Assembly: GCA_002839825.1 (NCBI GenBank)
Contig: PGYU01000025.1
Location: forward strand, 1 to 37,395
From: Ignavibacteriae bacterium HGW-Ignavibacteriae-1
Lineage (GTDB): Bacteria; Bacteroidota; Ignavibacteria; Kapaibacteriales; UBA2268
Direction of reading: 5' to 3'
Length of the DNA: 37,395 nucleotides
Each line of letters begins with the position of its first letter. The stretch's first letter is position 1. The position numbers and the translations under genes were made by a program. Below are positions 17,366 to 26,052 of this stretch, in pieces. Below the pieces are notes generated by a model, which had not been told where the DNA came from, did not search any database, and worked only from the letters and a program-made list of their open reading frames with translations.

Positions 17366-18229
17366 CTATCCCTTTTGAGTCAAAACGACTCCCGTAATCA
17401 CAGTAACCGCACCGCCTATGAAATAGAGTGTAATCGGTGTATCGAAAATAAAAAACGCCAAAGCAGCAGTCAAAACGGGCTGTAAATTATTAAACACAGC
17501 GAGTTTCGAGGCATCAATTTTTGTCAAAGCATAATACCAAATTGCATATCCTATTCCCGACGTAATCGCTCCCAAGTAAACAAAGCCAAGCAAATTCATC
17601 TCCGTCAGTTCAGCGGTCAAATCATTATTTCCGGGCAAAAGGAAGAAAATCGGAATGTAAAATATGAAACCCGTTACCATCGAAAGAGTAGTAGCATAAA
17701 TCGCGCCATATTTCCGGGTGATTTTTTTTCCTAAAATCGTGTATAATGCCCAAGCAAAACTTGCTGCTAAAGCAAGCAAATCTCCTTTGAATCCATCGGA
17801 AGTGAAATTGAAACCCTTCTCAGACAGCAAAATCACTGCTCCTGCAATCGCAAGCACTATTCCTGCGGTTTTGAGCATATTCATTCTCTCCCCAAGGAAA
17901 ATGACTGCAATCACAAAAACAAAAGCCGGAGTCAGAGCATATGCAAGTGATACATTGGGCGCTGTAGTCATACTGATTGCATTCAGAAACAGGAATTGAT
18001 TTAGCGGTATGTTTAACACACCGAGCATGATTATGTACTTTATATCTTTGCGGTCAATTTTTCGGATTTCTTTACGCTTGAATGACATCCATACAATATA
18101 AACAAGACAAGAAATTGCCGCACGGTAAAACAAAACTACAGCCGGAGTAACACCAAAAGTAAGCCCTTTAGCAACTATATGGGTTGATGATGCGATTACC
18201 TGTTGGAGCAAAATCAGAAAATGTATCAT
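17366..18229 (-). CDS. EamA/DMT-family ten-helix transporter
   Basis: An inner-membrane transporter of the drug/metabolite superfamily. The 287 residues hold about ten hydrophobic helices arranged as two EamA repeats. Repeat 1 includes TPAVVLFYRAAISCLVYIVW and SLAYALTPAFVFVIAVIFLGERMN; repeat 2 includes GDLLALAASFAWALYTILGKK, TSGIGYAIWYYAL and NNLQPVLTAALAFFIFDTPI. The paired ALTP/FxGER and NLQPV signatures are typical. Substrate cannot be read from sequence; family members export amino acids, nucleosides or other metabolites. The ATG overlaps the glycosyltransferase stop as ATGA, so the two are co-translated. There is a 71-nt gap to fabA. Confidence 0.93.
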   Translation of the reverse strand: MIHFLILLQQVIASSTHIVAKGLTFGVTPAVVLFYRAAISCLVYIVWMSFKRKEIRKIDRKDIKYIIMLGVLNIPLNQFLFLNAISMTTAPNVSLAYALTPAFVFVIAVIFLGERMNMLKTAGIVLAIAGAVILLSEKGFNFTSDGFKGDLLALAASFAWALYTILGKKITRKYGAIYATTLSMVTGFIFYIPIFFLLPGNNDLTAELTEMNLLGFVYLGAITSGIGYAIWYYALTKIDASKLAVFNNLQPVLTAALAFFIFDTPITLYFIGGAVTVITGVVLTQKG

Positions 18230-19377
18230 ATATCGAAGATTTCATTAATTGTGTCATATTGAGTTTCGTAACAGTACTTTGATGAATATTTTGAATAATT
18301 GGAATCGAATTCATTGCGGAATTCGGCGTCGAACGTTTTTTTGATAGCTGTTGCTATATCGGATATGACTAATTCTTTGCCAACTAAGAGCGAAATTTTA
18401 TCTGTATCGGTGATTTGTCTGATTGCCGGCAAATCGGTTGCTACAGAAGGAATTCCTGCCATGCAATACTCGAAAAGTTTGTTTGGCAAAGCTAACTGAT
18501 ATGATTTGCTGACCGGCTCGAACAGCAGTATTCCGGTATCTGCCGAGCACGTCCAAAGGTGTAATTCGCCATAGGTAACAGGGTCAGCAATAAATGCTTT
18601 ATCTTGGAAATTATTTTTTTCGATAAATTTTTGGATTTCGTAGCGATAACTCCCGACTCCCATAATGCATAGTACTGTATTTTCGATTTGAGCAACTGCT
18701 TGGATAGCGTTTGTTAGTCCGCGTCCCTTCATCAACATCCCTTGATATAAGACAACTTTTGTGTCGTTGCTTAAGTTGAATTTTTCGCGAATGATATTGC
18801 TTTCAATTTTTGGGCGAGAATAAGGTAAATTCATAACTGTGTAATATGGAACTTTTGAAGTAAGACTTTTCTTGAGATACTCTGAGTCTAAGTCGCCCGA
18901 GACAATGATTTTGCTCACTCGCTTGAGATTCATTCGTTCATTCAATGTGATGAAATATTGCTGCAAATCCTTTCCATGCAGACTTCCAAGTGCCGAATAA
19001 ATCTCACGCGAATCATACACGAGCATAGATTTCATGACCTTAGTAAGTTTGGATGCTGCACCAAGCGAATATACATCGCAGGCAAGGATGACATCAAATT
19101 GAAGTCTCTTAAGTTTGCTAATTACTTCGCGTTGGTAGTCAAGCCAGATGTAGCGCAGTTTGCGGCGCAAATCAACAGCAATATTAATACACGAAAACCC
19201 ACTTTCACGAATAATTTTACTCGTGGTGGTATCTCCTGTATTAACAATAGTAACTTCGTGTCCTAATCGAGCCAGCGCTTGTGCCATATTTAGCGAACGC
19301 CCGTCGGTTTTGGCATCGAATAATCCTATAAAACAAATCTTCTTTATCAATTCATTGCTCTCTCTGTAATGAGGCAA
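18226..19377 (-). CDS. Family 4 (GT-B) glycosyltransferase
   Basis: The 383-residue protein has a two-domain GT-B pattern. The N-terminal half has KKICFIGLFDAKTDGRSLNMAQALA and RLGHEVTIVNTGD. The C-terminal half has KVVLYQGMLMKGRGLTNAIQA, an EILLFEP-like ILLFEPVSKSYQLALPNKLFEY segment (donor-binding and EX7E region) and AGIPSVATDLPAI. The reaction is transfer of a sugar from a nucleotide donor, probably for surface glycan; the acceptor is unknown. The given start is TTG at 19377, 9 nt after the T9SS gene stop. A second in-frame TTG at 19350 would give MIKKICFIGL, a typical family N-terminus, and is a good alternative. It overlaps the EamA gene by 4 nt. Confidence 0.88.
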   Translation of the reverse strand: MPHYRESNELIKKICFIGLFDAKTDGRSLNMAQALARLGHEVTIVNTGDTTTSKIIRESGFSCINIAVDLRRKLRYIWLDYQREVISKLKRLQFDVILACDVYSLGAASKLTKVMKSMLVYDSREIYSALGSLHGKDLQQYFITLNERMNLKRVSKIIVSGDLDSEYLKKSLTSKVPYYTVMNLPYSRPKIESNIIREKFNLSNDTKVVLYQGMLMKGRGLTNAIQAVAQIENTVLCIMGVGSYRYEIQKFIEKNNFQDKAFIADPVTYGELHLWTCSADTGILLFEPVSKSYQLALPNKLFEYCMAGIPSVATDLPAIRQITDTDKISLLVGKELVISDIATAIKKTFDAEFRNEFDSNYSKYSSKYCYETQYDTINEIFDI

Positions 19378-19386
19378 AAGTAAGGA

Positions 19387-21777
19387 TTATTTGTTTATAA
19401 TGACTTTTCGTAATTCGATATGAGAATTTGTGATGACTTTGATGAAGTAGAAACCCGTGTTCAAATGCGATGTATCGAATTTGATTTTGCCTAAAGAAAA
19501 ATATCCTTCATCGTCGGTGACTTCAAATTCAACATCAATATTTCCGCTTGCCAAATCATTTCCGTAAATGTCTGTAACCGTTGCTTGAATCATTGATTTG
19601 GAATCTGAATCATCTTCGTACTGATAATCGAGCGACACCATGCTTGATGCAGGATTTGGGTAAGTATCGCTAATGTAGAGATATTTGCCGCCGAGTTCCA
19701 AAGGTGTGAAATAGAGCGGAACGTCGCATCTCGAATTGCTCGTAGCGCCGGACAAAGTGCCATAGGAGACTAAATTTATTTTGCGGTCAGAACAATTATC
19801 AACAATCAATATTGTGTCTCTATCAAATCCAAGCACTAAAGGCGAGAAGCAGACTTTGACTTGTACTGTCGAATTCGCACCGATAATTATTGGGAATTGT
19901 TTCACCGGTGACGAAAACGCAATATTGCGAAAGAAATATAAATCTTTGAGCACGAGGCTCTCGTCTGATAGATTTGTAATTTCCAAATTTCCACACCGCA
20001 ATGTTTTGTAAAATGTGGTGTCAATCTCAAATTCGTCTGTCAATGCGAATGAAAATTCGAATGCATCAGTTTCATCTCTGAATATTACATCAATTTTGTT
20101 GGAAATTCCCGGGCAACCAAATTCATTGGTCGCTACAACATAATACAAGCCACTTTCGGATACAATGACCGACTTCTCGCGAGAGAAATGCTCAGTTTCT
20201 TTGTCCTTGTACCAAAAATAATCCACATGCCCGTCACTTGCATAAAGTGTTATCGTATCGCCAATGCAGATATTTCGAGTTCTGCTCAATTTGATTGTAG
20301 GATCGGGAGCAGGATTGAAAAGAACTTGAATAGAATCTGTATAAACACAATTATTGGAATCTACTATACTCACTATATAAGTACCGGAGCTACTTACAGT
20401 GAATGTCGGCGTAGTGGTACCATCTTGCCAAGTATGATTTTCAAATATACCTGAAATTGAGATTTCTACAGAGTCGCCCTCACAAGGGATTTTGTTCCCT
20501 GCTACAGAAAGTGCAAAGTCAGGTCTGGGGAAATGGGCTACTTTGATAGTATTTGTGACGCCAACGTAACATATTGAGTCAACCATTATTGTAGCTGAAT
20601 ATTCGCCCTCTTCAGTAGCATAAATTGTTTTGCCAAATTCGCCGGTTGACCATTGAATATTATCATATTCTTCGTCAACGGTAAGTATAACTGCTTGTCC
20701 TTTGCAAATTACGGTATCGGTAAGAGCGGTAATAATTGGTTTAGGATATATGGGTACGAAATACTCGAAAACTCCATCACCGACTGCCCATCCTGTAGTA
20801 TCATCAATAAACCAAATATCGTCAAGATCGGCTCCAGAAGGAATCCCGCAATTCTCATAGACCCAATTTTCACCACCATCCTCGGTAAAAATGATAGTCC
20901 TGTCAAAACCTACACCCCAACCTCTTTTATCGTCATGAAGGAAAGTTCCGTACATCGGTTCTTGTGTAGAAAAACGCTTCCAGGACTCACCACCATCAAT
21001 AGTATATGCAACGCCACCATACCCAATTGTATTGTTGCCGTCGCAACCTCCGGAATACGGTAGGAAGTGTGTTTGACCGCTATGAGTAATTTCTTCGTGC
21101 CAATCAATATTACCCGTGCGTGACAGTATACCCCAAGATTCTCCCATATCAAGAGTATACCACAATGCTCCACTTCCGGCACCAAATCCTGTACCATCAG
21201 GATAAACTATCACATCGGACATCTTTGATTGTGATTCAAAATATCTGGCATATTTCCATTCTACTCCACCATCGGTTGTTTTCCAAAACATTTGTGAGTC
21301 AAGACAGCCTCCGCCGACGATAAAGCCAATATTTTCGTCAACAAAATAAGTTCCCCAAAGATTGGAAGCACCGGGTGGAATAATAGATTTCCACGTCACT
21401 CCTCCATCTGTTGATTTCAACAAGTCTGAGCGATTATTCCTAGCACTCGAAAGATCGGGACCGGAGGTGAAGCCGATATTTTCATTTACGAAATGAATGC
21501 TTTCCAATTGAATATTATTGCTTATTGTCGTATCTATCAGTATGCTTTGTATGCCTTCCCAAGATTTGCCACCATCAGTGGTTCGCAGAATTCTGCTTTC
21601 AAACCCGCATATCCATCCGTATTGCGGATTGGAGGGTAAAAAGTAAACATCAAGATAAAATTTCCCTTCGATAAAATCAACGGGCATATTTTTGTTTTGC
21701 CTCCATGCAGCTTGGCTCTCGCTGAAAGCAAGCATAAGCAGGAAAACTAATAATATTGGAGTAAGTATCTTTTTCAT
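19387..21777 (-). CDS. T9SS-secreted YCF48/BNR propeller protein with Ig/PKD-like repeats and sorting domain
   Basis: The 796-residue protein has a signal peptide (about 1-23, LLVFLLMLAFSESQA), then a YCF48/BNR propeller (about 25-340) with repeated RTTDGGKSWEG, KSTDGGVTW, YTIDGGESW and FTEDGGENW blades. Three Ig/PKD-like repeats follow (about 344-415, 416-486, 487-560), each with a paired Cys pattern such as ICKGQAVILTV and ICIGDTITLYA. Next is an ASH/HYDIN-like region (about 570-690) with VQVKVCFSPLVLG. The end (about 700-796) is a T9SS type A sorting domain with YPNPASS and FYFIKVITNSHIELRKVIINK. It should be exported across the outer membrane and attached to the surface or released. No catalytic site is visible. 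It is first in the minus-strand set that includes the glycosyltransferase 9 nt downstream. Confidence 0.93.
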   Translation of the reverse strand: MKKILTPILLVFLLMLAFSESQAAWRQNKNMPVDFIEGKFYLDVYFLPSNPQYGWICGFESRILRTTDGGKSWEGIQSILIDTTISNNIQLESIHFVNENIGFTSGPDLSSARNNRSDLLKSTDGGVTWKSIIPPGASNLWGTYFVDENIGFIVGGGCLDSQMFWKTTDGGVEWKYARYFESQSKMSDVIVYPDGTGFGAGSGALWYTLDMGESWGILSRTGNIDWHEEITHSGQTHFLPYSGGCDGNNTIGYGGVAYTIDGGESWKRFSTQEPMYGTFLHDDKRGWGVGFDRTIIFTEDGGENWVYENCGIPSGADLDDIWFIDDTTGWAVGDGVFEYFVPIYPKPIITALTDTVICKGQAVILTVDEEYDNIQWSTGEFGKTIYATEEGEYSATIMVDSICYVGVTNTIKVAHFPRPDFALSVAGNKIPCEGDSVEISISGIFENHTWQDGTTTPTFTVSSSGTYIVSIVDSNNCVYTDSIQVLFNPAPDPTIKLSRTRNICIGDTITLYASDGHVDYFWYKDKETEHFSREKSVIVSESGLYYVVATNEFGCPGISNKIDVIFRDETDAFEFSFALTDEFEIDTTFYKTLRCGNLEITNLSDESLVLKDLYFFRNIAFSSPVKQFPIIIGANSTVQVKVCFSPLVLGFDRDTILIVDNCSDRKINLVSYGTLSGATSNSRCDVPLYFTPLELGGKYLYISDTYPNPASSMVSLDYQYEDDSDSKSMIQATVTDIYGNDLASGNIDVEFEVTDDEGYFSLGKIKFDTSHLNTGFYFIKVITNSHIELRKVIINK

Positions 21778-22361
21778 TTTTTTTGTTAAATTAAACTATC
21801 TTGATAGTATATGTAATCAATAACGAAAAAGTTACAGATTTGTTTAGATGCTTGATTTTGGTATCATTAGCAGGATTTATGAGCGGTTTTTCATTGTTTA
21901 GTGTCGCCTACTACGTCGTATAATGTCACATAGAATTTGATGTCATTTCAATGTCTATATTTATCAATGGCTTAGAAGTATTGCAAACAAGTTCTTCATC
22001 AAATATTAACACTAATCTCCCGAATTACCTATGAATTCTACAATCTAAAAAATGAAAATAATATGAAAGAATCATGGATTTTGTAAATCATTGAAAGAGT
22101 TCATACTTGAATTTTCCAAATAAAAAAGTTTCAATTTTGAAAATAAAGTTCTTGCTTGTTTGTTCAAAAAACTTCATTTTTACAATGTAGTGAATTTGAA
22201 TTTTGATAAATGATTATTCACTCGAGTCACAGAATATCTAAATAAGAGTGCTTTTGGATATTCGATAATTTTAAAAAATTATGTTTAGTATTTGTTAAAA
22301 CGATTTACATGTACTGTTCTTTATAATTTTTTCAATGACCAAAGTATAAAAGGTAGTCATA
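21778..22361. other. Long AT-rich intergenic region upstream of dnaA (candidate oriC/promoter region)
   Basis: This 584-nt stretch is the only large non-coding segment. It lies between the divergent T9SS gene (-) and dnaA (+), so it must contain both promoters. Its position next to dnaA and the divergence of gene orientation on either side make a replication origin possible. However, I see no convincing cluster of DnaA boxes: the best is TTATTCACT at 22214-22222, two mismatches from TTATCCACA. I found no open frame with protein-like content, no tRNA and no transposon end. It contains many A/T runs and the small inverted repeat listed separately. Confidence 0.4.
21795..21808. repeat. Short perfect inverted repeat near the T9SS gene start
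   Basis: ACTATC, a TT spacer, and GATAGT form a perfect 6+6 inverted repeat 17 nt upstream of the ATG of the T9SS propeller gene on the minus strand. It could be an operator or a small hairpin in the leader. It is short and in AT-rich DNA, so chance is possible. Confidence 0.3.
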
Positions 22362-23852
22362 GTGAGCAAAAATGCGACTGAATTTAATGAAGATGCAACT
22401 CCAAACGGAGACATCGGAGCCGATATAAAATTTGCATCTAAGAATAACTCTAATTTAAAAAACAGCAAGTCAATTGATATTTGGTCAAAATGTCTTGCTT
22501 TCATCAAAGACAACGTAAGCGCGCAGGTATATAAAATCTGGTTCCAGCCCATTCAAGCTCTGGAATATTCAGATAAGGAACTGACTCTATCTGTACCGAG
22601 CCAATTCTACTACGAATGGATTGAGGAGCATTACTACGATTTGATGCGTGCCACAATCAAAAAAATCATCGGAGATGGTGCATCACTGCAATATAAGATT
22701 GTGTTTGATGATACTTTGAGCCACGAAAGAGCATACATTAAAATGCCCGGTTTGAAGAAAAAAGCAAGCGAAAACCAAAATCATATCCCATTTGAGCCAA
22801 TATCAATCAATAATGATAATTTCCCGACCAATCTAAATTCACGATACAGTTTCGACAATTTCATTTCCGGTGAGAGCAACCAATTGGCATGTTCCGCTGC
22901 AAAAGCTGTCGCCGATAATCCGGGCAAAACTCGATTTAACCCGCTTGTGATTTACGGCGGTCCGGGCTTGGGCAAAACGCATCTTATTCAAGCAATCGGC
23001 AATCACATTGCCGAAACCAATCCGCGACTCAAAATTTATTACACCACAAGTGATATGTTCACAAATGAGTTTGTGAATTCAATCAAGGACAATAAGGTAA
23101 GCGATTTTGTAAATTTCTACCGTTCAATAGATGTTTTGATGGTTGACGATATTCAGTTCTTTGCCGGTAAGGAAGCCACTCAGAACAACTTTTTCCATAC
23201 TTTCAATGTGCTTTACCAAGCAGGAAAACAGATTATACTAACTTCCGACAAAGCACCGCGTGAGCTTGCAGACGTTGACGATAGGCTAATATCCCGCTTT
23301 CAATGGGGACTGAATGCCGATGTGCAATCACCTGATTTTGAGCTCAGAATGGCAATTTTACTCAGAAAAAGCTTGGACGAAGGCATAGAACTACCTTCGG
23401 ACGTGATTGAATACATTGCAAGAAATGTGAAAACAAGCGTCAGAGAATTGGAAGGCGCTCTAATCGGATTGATTGCCAAAGTTACGCTCGATCGCAAACC
23501 AATGACTTTGGAACTTGCAAAAGAAGTTGTCTATGGTTCGAAAACGAAAGACAATCAGCCTGTTACGATTGACGAAATCAAAAATTTAGTATCCGAATAC
23601 TACAAGTTGAACATTAAAGATATCGAATCCAAATCACGCAAACACGAAATAGCATTAGCAAGACAATCTTGCATGTATTTGGCTAAAAAATTCACTACAA
23701 GTTCGCTCAAAACAATCGGCTCTCATTTTGGCAACCGTGACCATTCGACAGTGCTGCATTCATGCCAGACAATAGATAACTACCTTGTCACCGACAAAAA
23801 AGTAAAAAATTCTATTGAGACCTTCATGAAGCAACTCAAAAGAGAATCCTAA
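22362..23852 (+). CDS. dnaA: Chromosomal replication initiator DnaA
   Basis: Binds DnaA boxes and opens oriC with ATP. The 496-residue protein has an N-terminal domain I (about 40-115, IWSKCLAFIKDNVS, WFQPIQAL), a variable linker, the AAA+ domain with RYSFDNFISGESNQLA, Walker A GGPGLGKT (199-206) and Walker B MVDDIQFF (Asp262, Asp263), and the C-terminal DNA-binding domain with the signature KTIGSHFGNRDHSTVLHS. The N-terminus has about 35 extra Asn/Asp/Lys-rich residues. The start codon is GTG at 22362, preceded by AAAAGG about 9 nt upstream, one of the better ribosome-binding sites here. Unlike many genomes, dnaN does not follow; the gene ends in a strong terminator and is monocistronic. Confidence 0.98.
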   Translation: MSKNATEFNEDATPNGDIGADIKFASKNNSNLKNSKSIDIWSKCLAFIKDNVSAQVYKIWFQPIQALEYSDKELTLSVPSQFYYEWIEEHYYDLMRATIKKIIGDGASLQYKIVFDDTLSHERAYIKMPGLKKKASENQNHIPFEPISINNDNFPTNLNSRYSFDNFISGESNQLACSAAKAVADNPGKTRFNPLVIYGGPGLGKTHLIQAIGNHIAETNPRLKIYYTTSDMFTNEFVNSIKDNKVSDFVNFYRSIDVLMVDDIQFFAGKEATQNNFFHTFNVLYQAGKQIILTSDKAPRELADVDDRLISRFQWGLNADVQSPDFELRMAILLRKSLDEGIELPSDVIEYIARNVKTSVRELEGALIGLIAKVTLDRKPMTLELAKEVVYGSKTKDNQPVTIDEIKNLVSEYYKLNIKDIESKSRKHEIALARQSCMYLAKKFTTSSLKTIGSHFGNRDHSTVLHSCQTIDNYLVTDKKVKNSIETFMKQLKRES

Positions 23853-23862
23853 TATATTTTAT

Positions 23863-23912
23863 AAAATCCCGATTGAAATTGTAAAATGCAATTTCAATCG
23901 GGATTTTTTTTT
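23863..23912 (+). terminator. Strong intrinsic terminator after dnaA
   Basis: A perfect 19-bp inverted repeat has arms at 23863-23881 (beginning AAAATCCCGATTG) and 23889-23907 with a 7-nt loop, followed by a run of T on the plus strand. It lies 11 nt after the dnaA stop. This is a textbook Rho-independent terminator and isolates dnaA from the downstream oxidoreductase gene. Confidence 0.95.
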
Positions 23913-23991
23913 GCCGTTTGGTCAATCATGATTAATTTGCTTAATTGTTTTTTGCAATTTTTCGAAATTTACAATACAAACGGAATAATAT

Positions 23992-25989
23992 ATGGATTTT
24001 GGATTAAAAAATATAATCTTTATTGTGATTTTAATCGCAGCATTTGTCTATTTCACTAAAAATGTCCTTACCTTAATCAGCTACCTCAAGCTTGCAAAGC
24101 CTGATAACCGTTTTGGCAACATTGCCGAGCGAATCACGCAAACTCTAATCGTAGCTTTTGCCCAAACAAAAATCTTACGCGACAAGAAAGCAGGTCCAAT
24201 CCATGCCGGCATATTTTGGGGATTCCTAATACTGCTTTTCTCAGCTCTAAACTCAATCTTTACGGGATTTGGTATAAACCAAATATTCAATTATTTGGGT
24301 CCTGTTTATACATTAATCACCCTTTTGACAGATATATTCTGCGTTGCTATCATATTTGCCGTCATTATGGCACTGTATCGTAGATATATTTCAAAGGTCA
24401 AACGATTACAAGTTGAAGCGGAAAAAGTCGAAGCAGCAATGATTTTGCTAACAATTTTCTTAATTGTTACATTTTTGTTAATCGAAAATGCTACATTGAT
24501 TGCTATGAATGGTGACGCATCTTGGGCTTTCAGACCCTTCGCCGCAATGTTAGCTCCGGTATTTGGAAGCTCGGCTTATGTGGTTCATGAAATAGCTTTT
24601 TGGGGACATATTATATTGATATTGGCATTCATGAACTATTTGCCGTTTTCAAAGCATTTGCATGTATTGACTTCGGTGCCTAATGTTTACTTCTCGAATT
24701 TGGGACCCACAAATAAACTCGAAACGATTGATTTTGAAGATGAAAGTAACGAACAATTCGGCGTTAGCGATGTAGAAGATTTCAAATGGAAGACTCTGCT
24801 TGATGGCTACACATGTACTCATTGCGGCAGATGCACGAGCGTATGCCCTGCAAACATCACCGGCAAGGTTTTAGACCCACGCGAAGTAGTAATCCAAATA
24901 CGCGAACGTACGATGGATAAGATGCCAATCCTTGCAAAAGAAGACCAAAGCCAAATTACCGAAGCCGAGCAAGCAAAATTGGATAAGAAATTCATCGGTG
25001 AATATCAAAATATTGAAGCCTTATGGCAATGTACGACTTGTGGCGCATGTATGCAAGAATGTCCGGTAAATATTGAGCACGTTCCGGCGATTGTCGAGAT
25101 GCGTCGCTCACTTGTGATGATGGATGCAGAATTTCCTGATTTGCTCCAAACTACATTCGGAAACATGGAAAACAATGGTTCACCGTGGGCTTTCTCGCAA
25201 GCTGAACGAGCTGATTGGGCTGAAGGCAAAAACATTGATACTGCTGCTGAAAAGCAAGAATTTGATATATTATTTTGGGTTGGATGTGCCGGCAGCTTTG
25301 ACGATAGAGCCAAAAAAGTAACAGTTGCGTTCTCAGAATTGATGCAAAAAGCGGGAGTAAACTTCGCCATACTCGGCACTGAAGAACAATGTAATGGCGA
25401 TGTCGCCCGACGTACAGGCAACGAATATTTAGCAGACATGATGGTCAAAGCAAACATTGAAACTTTAAATCAATATAATTTCAAAAAAATTGTGGCAACA
25501 TGCCCGCATTGTTTCAATACATTCAAAAATGAGTATCCCTTATTTGGTGCAAAATACGAAGTGATTCATCACACACAATTTATTATGGATTTGATTCGTG
25601 ACGGCAAATTATCGCTGAAAGATAGTGCTACCGATATTGAATCGCTCACTTATCACGATTCTTGCTACATGGGTCGCTATAACGATGTGTATGATGAGCC
25701 GCGAAATTCATTGCTTTCTGTGCCCGGATTGAATATCAAAGAAACGGCACGAAACAAGGACAAAGGACTTTGTTGCGGTGCAGGTGGCGGACAAATGTTC
25801 TTGGAAGAAACTGAGGGCAAAAGGGTCAATATTGAACGAACTGAGGAATTGCTCGAAACGGGCGCTAAGACTATCGCTGTAAATTGCCCCTTCTGCATGA
25901 CTATGATTAGTGATGGTGTGAAAGCCAAAGATGCCGAAGATGTAAAAGTCAAAGATGTTTCGGAAATTATTTTGGAATCCCTTAAATAA
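23992..25989 (+). CDS. Membrane Fe-S/CCG-domain oxidoreductase (HdrD/GlcF-like, ETF:quinone oxidoreductase candidate)
   Basis: The 665-residue protein has an N-terminal membrane part (about 1-225) with five or six helices, including IIFIVILIAAFVYF and MILLTIFLIVTFLLI, like the NarI-type cytochrome b fold. Two ferredoxin-like [4Fe-4S] motifs follow: CTHCGRCTSVCP (from Cys275) and CTTCGACMQECP (from Cys347). Two CCG-type cysteine-rich domains come next, with CPHCFNTFKNEYP, SCYMGRYNDVYDEPR, CCGAGGGQMF and NCPFCMTM. This architecture is shared by proteins proposed to pass electrons from electron-transfer flavoprotein to menaquinone (EMO-type). EtfA/EtfB genes are absent from the window, so the donor is inferred. 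It could also serve a heterodisulfide-reductase-like or lactate/glycolate oxidase-type system. It is preceded by the dnaA terminator and followed after 63 nt by the subtilase gene. Confidence 0.88.
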   Translation: MDFGLKNIIFIVILIAAFVYFTKNVLTLISYLKLAKPDNRFGNIAERITQTLIVAFAQTKILRDKKAGPIHAGIFWGFLILLFSALNSIFTGFGINQIFNYLGPVYTLITLLTDIFCVAIIFAVIMALYRRYISKVKRLQVEAEKVEAAMILLTIFLIVTFLLIENATLIAMNGDASWAFRPFAAMLAPVFGSSAYVVHEIAFWGHIILILAFMNYLPFSKHLHVLTSVPNVYFSNLGPTNKLETIDFEDESNEQFGVSDVEDFKWKTLLDGYTCTHCGRCTSVCPANITGKVLDPREVVIQIRERTMDKMPILAKEDQSQITEAEQAKLDKKFIGEYQNIEALWQCTTCGACMQECPVNIEHVPAIVEMRRSLVMMDAEFPDLLQTTFGNMENNGSPWAFSQAERADWAEGKNIDTAAEKQEFDILFWVGCAGSFDDRAKKVTVAFSELMQKAGVNFAILGTEEQCNGDVARRTGNEYLADMMVKANIETLNQYNFKKIVATCPHCFNTFKNEYPLFGAKYEVIHHTQFIMDLIRDGKLSLKDSATDIESLTYHDSCYMGRYNDVYDEPRNSLLSVPGLNIKETARNKDKGLCCGAGGGQMFLEETEGKRVNIERTEELLETGAKTIAVNCPFCMTMISDGVKAKDAEDVKVKDVSEIILESLK

Positions 25990-26052
25990 TTTGTGACTTT
26001 TTTGCTTTTCAAGTGTCTTTATGATATAAATGAAATTATTCAGGAAAATGAA

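Noticed and set aside
22214-22222. TTATTCACT as a DnaA box
   Set aside because: Two mismatches and no neighbouring boxes in AT-rich DNA; kept only as weak support for an origin.
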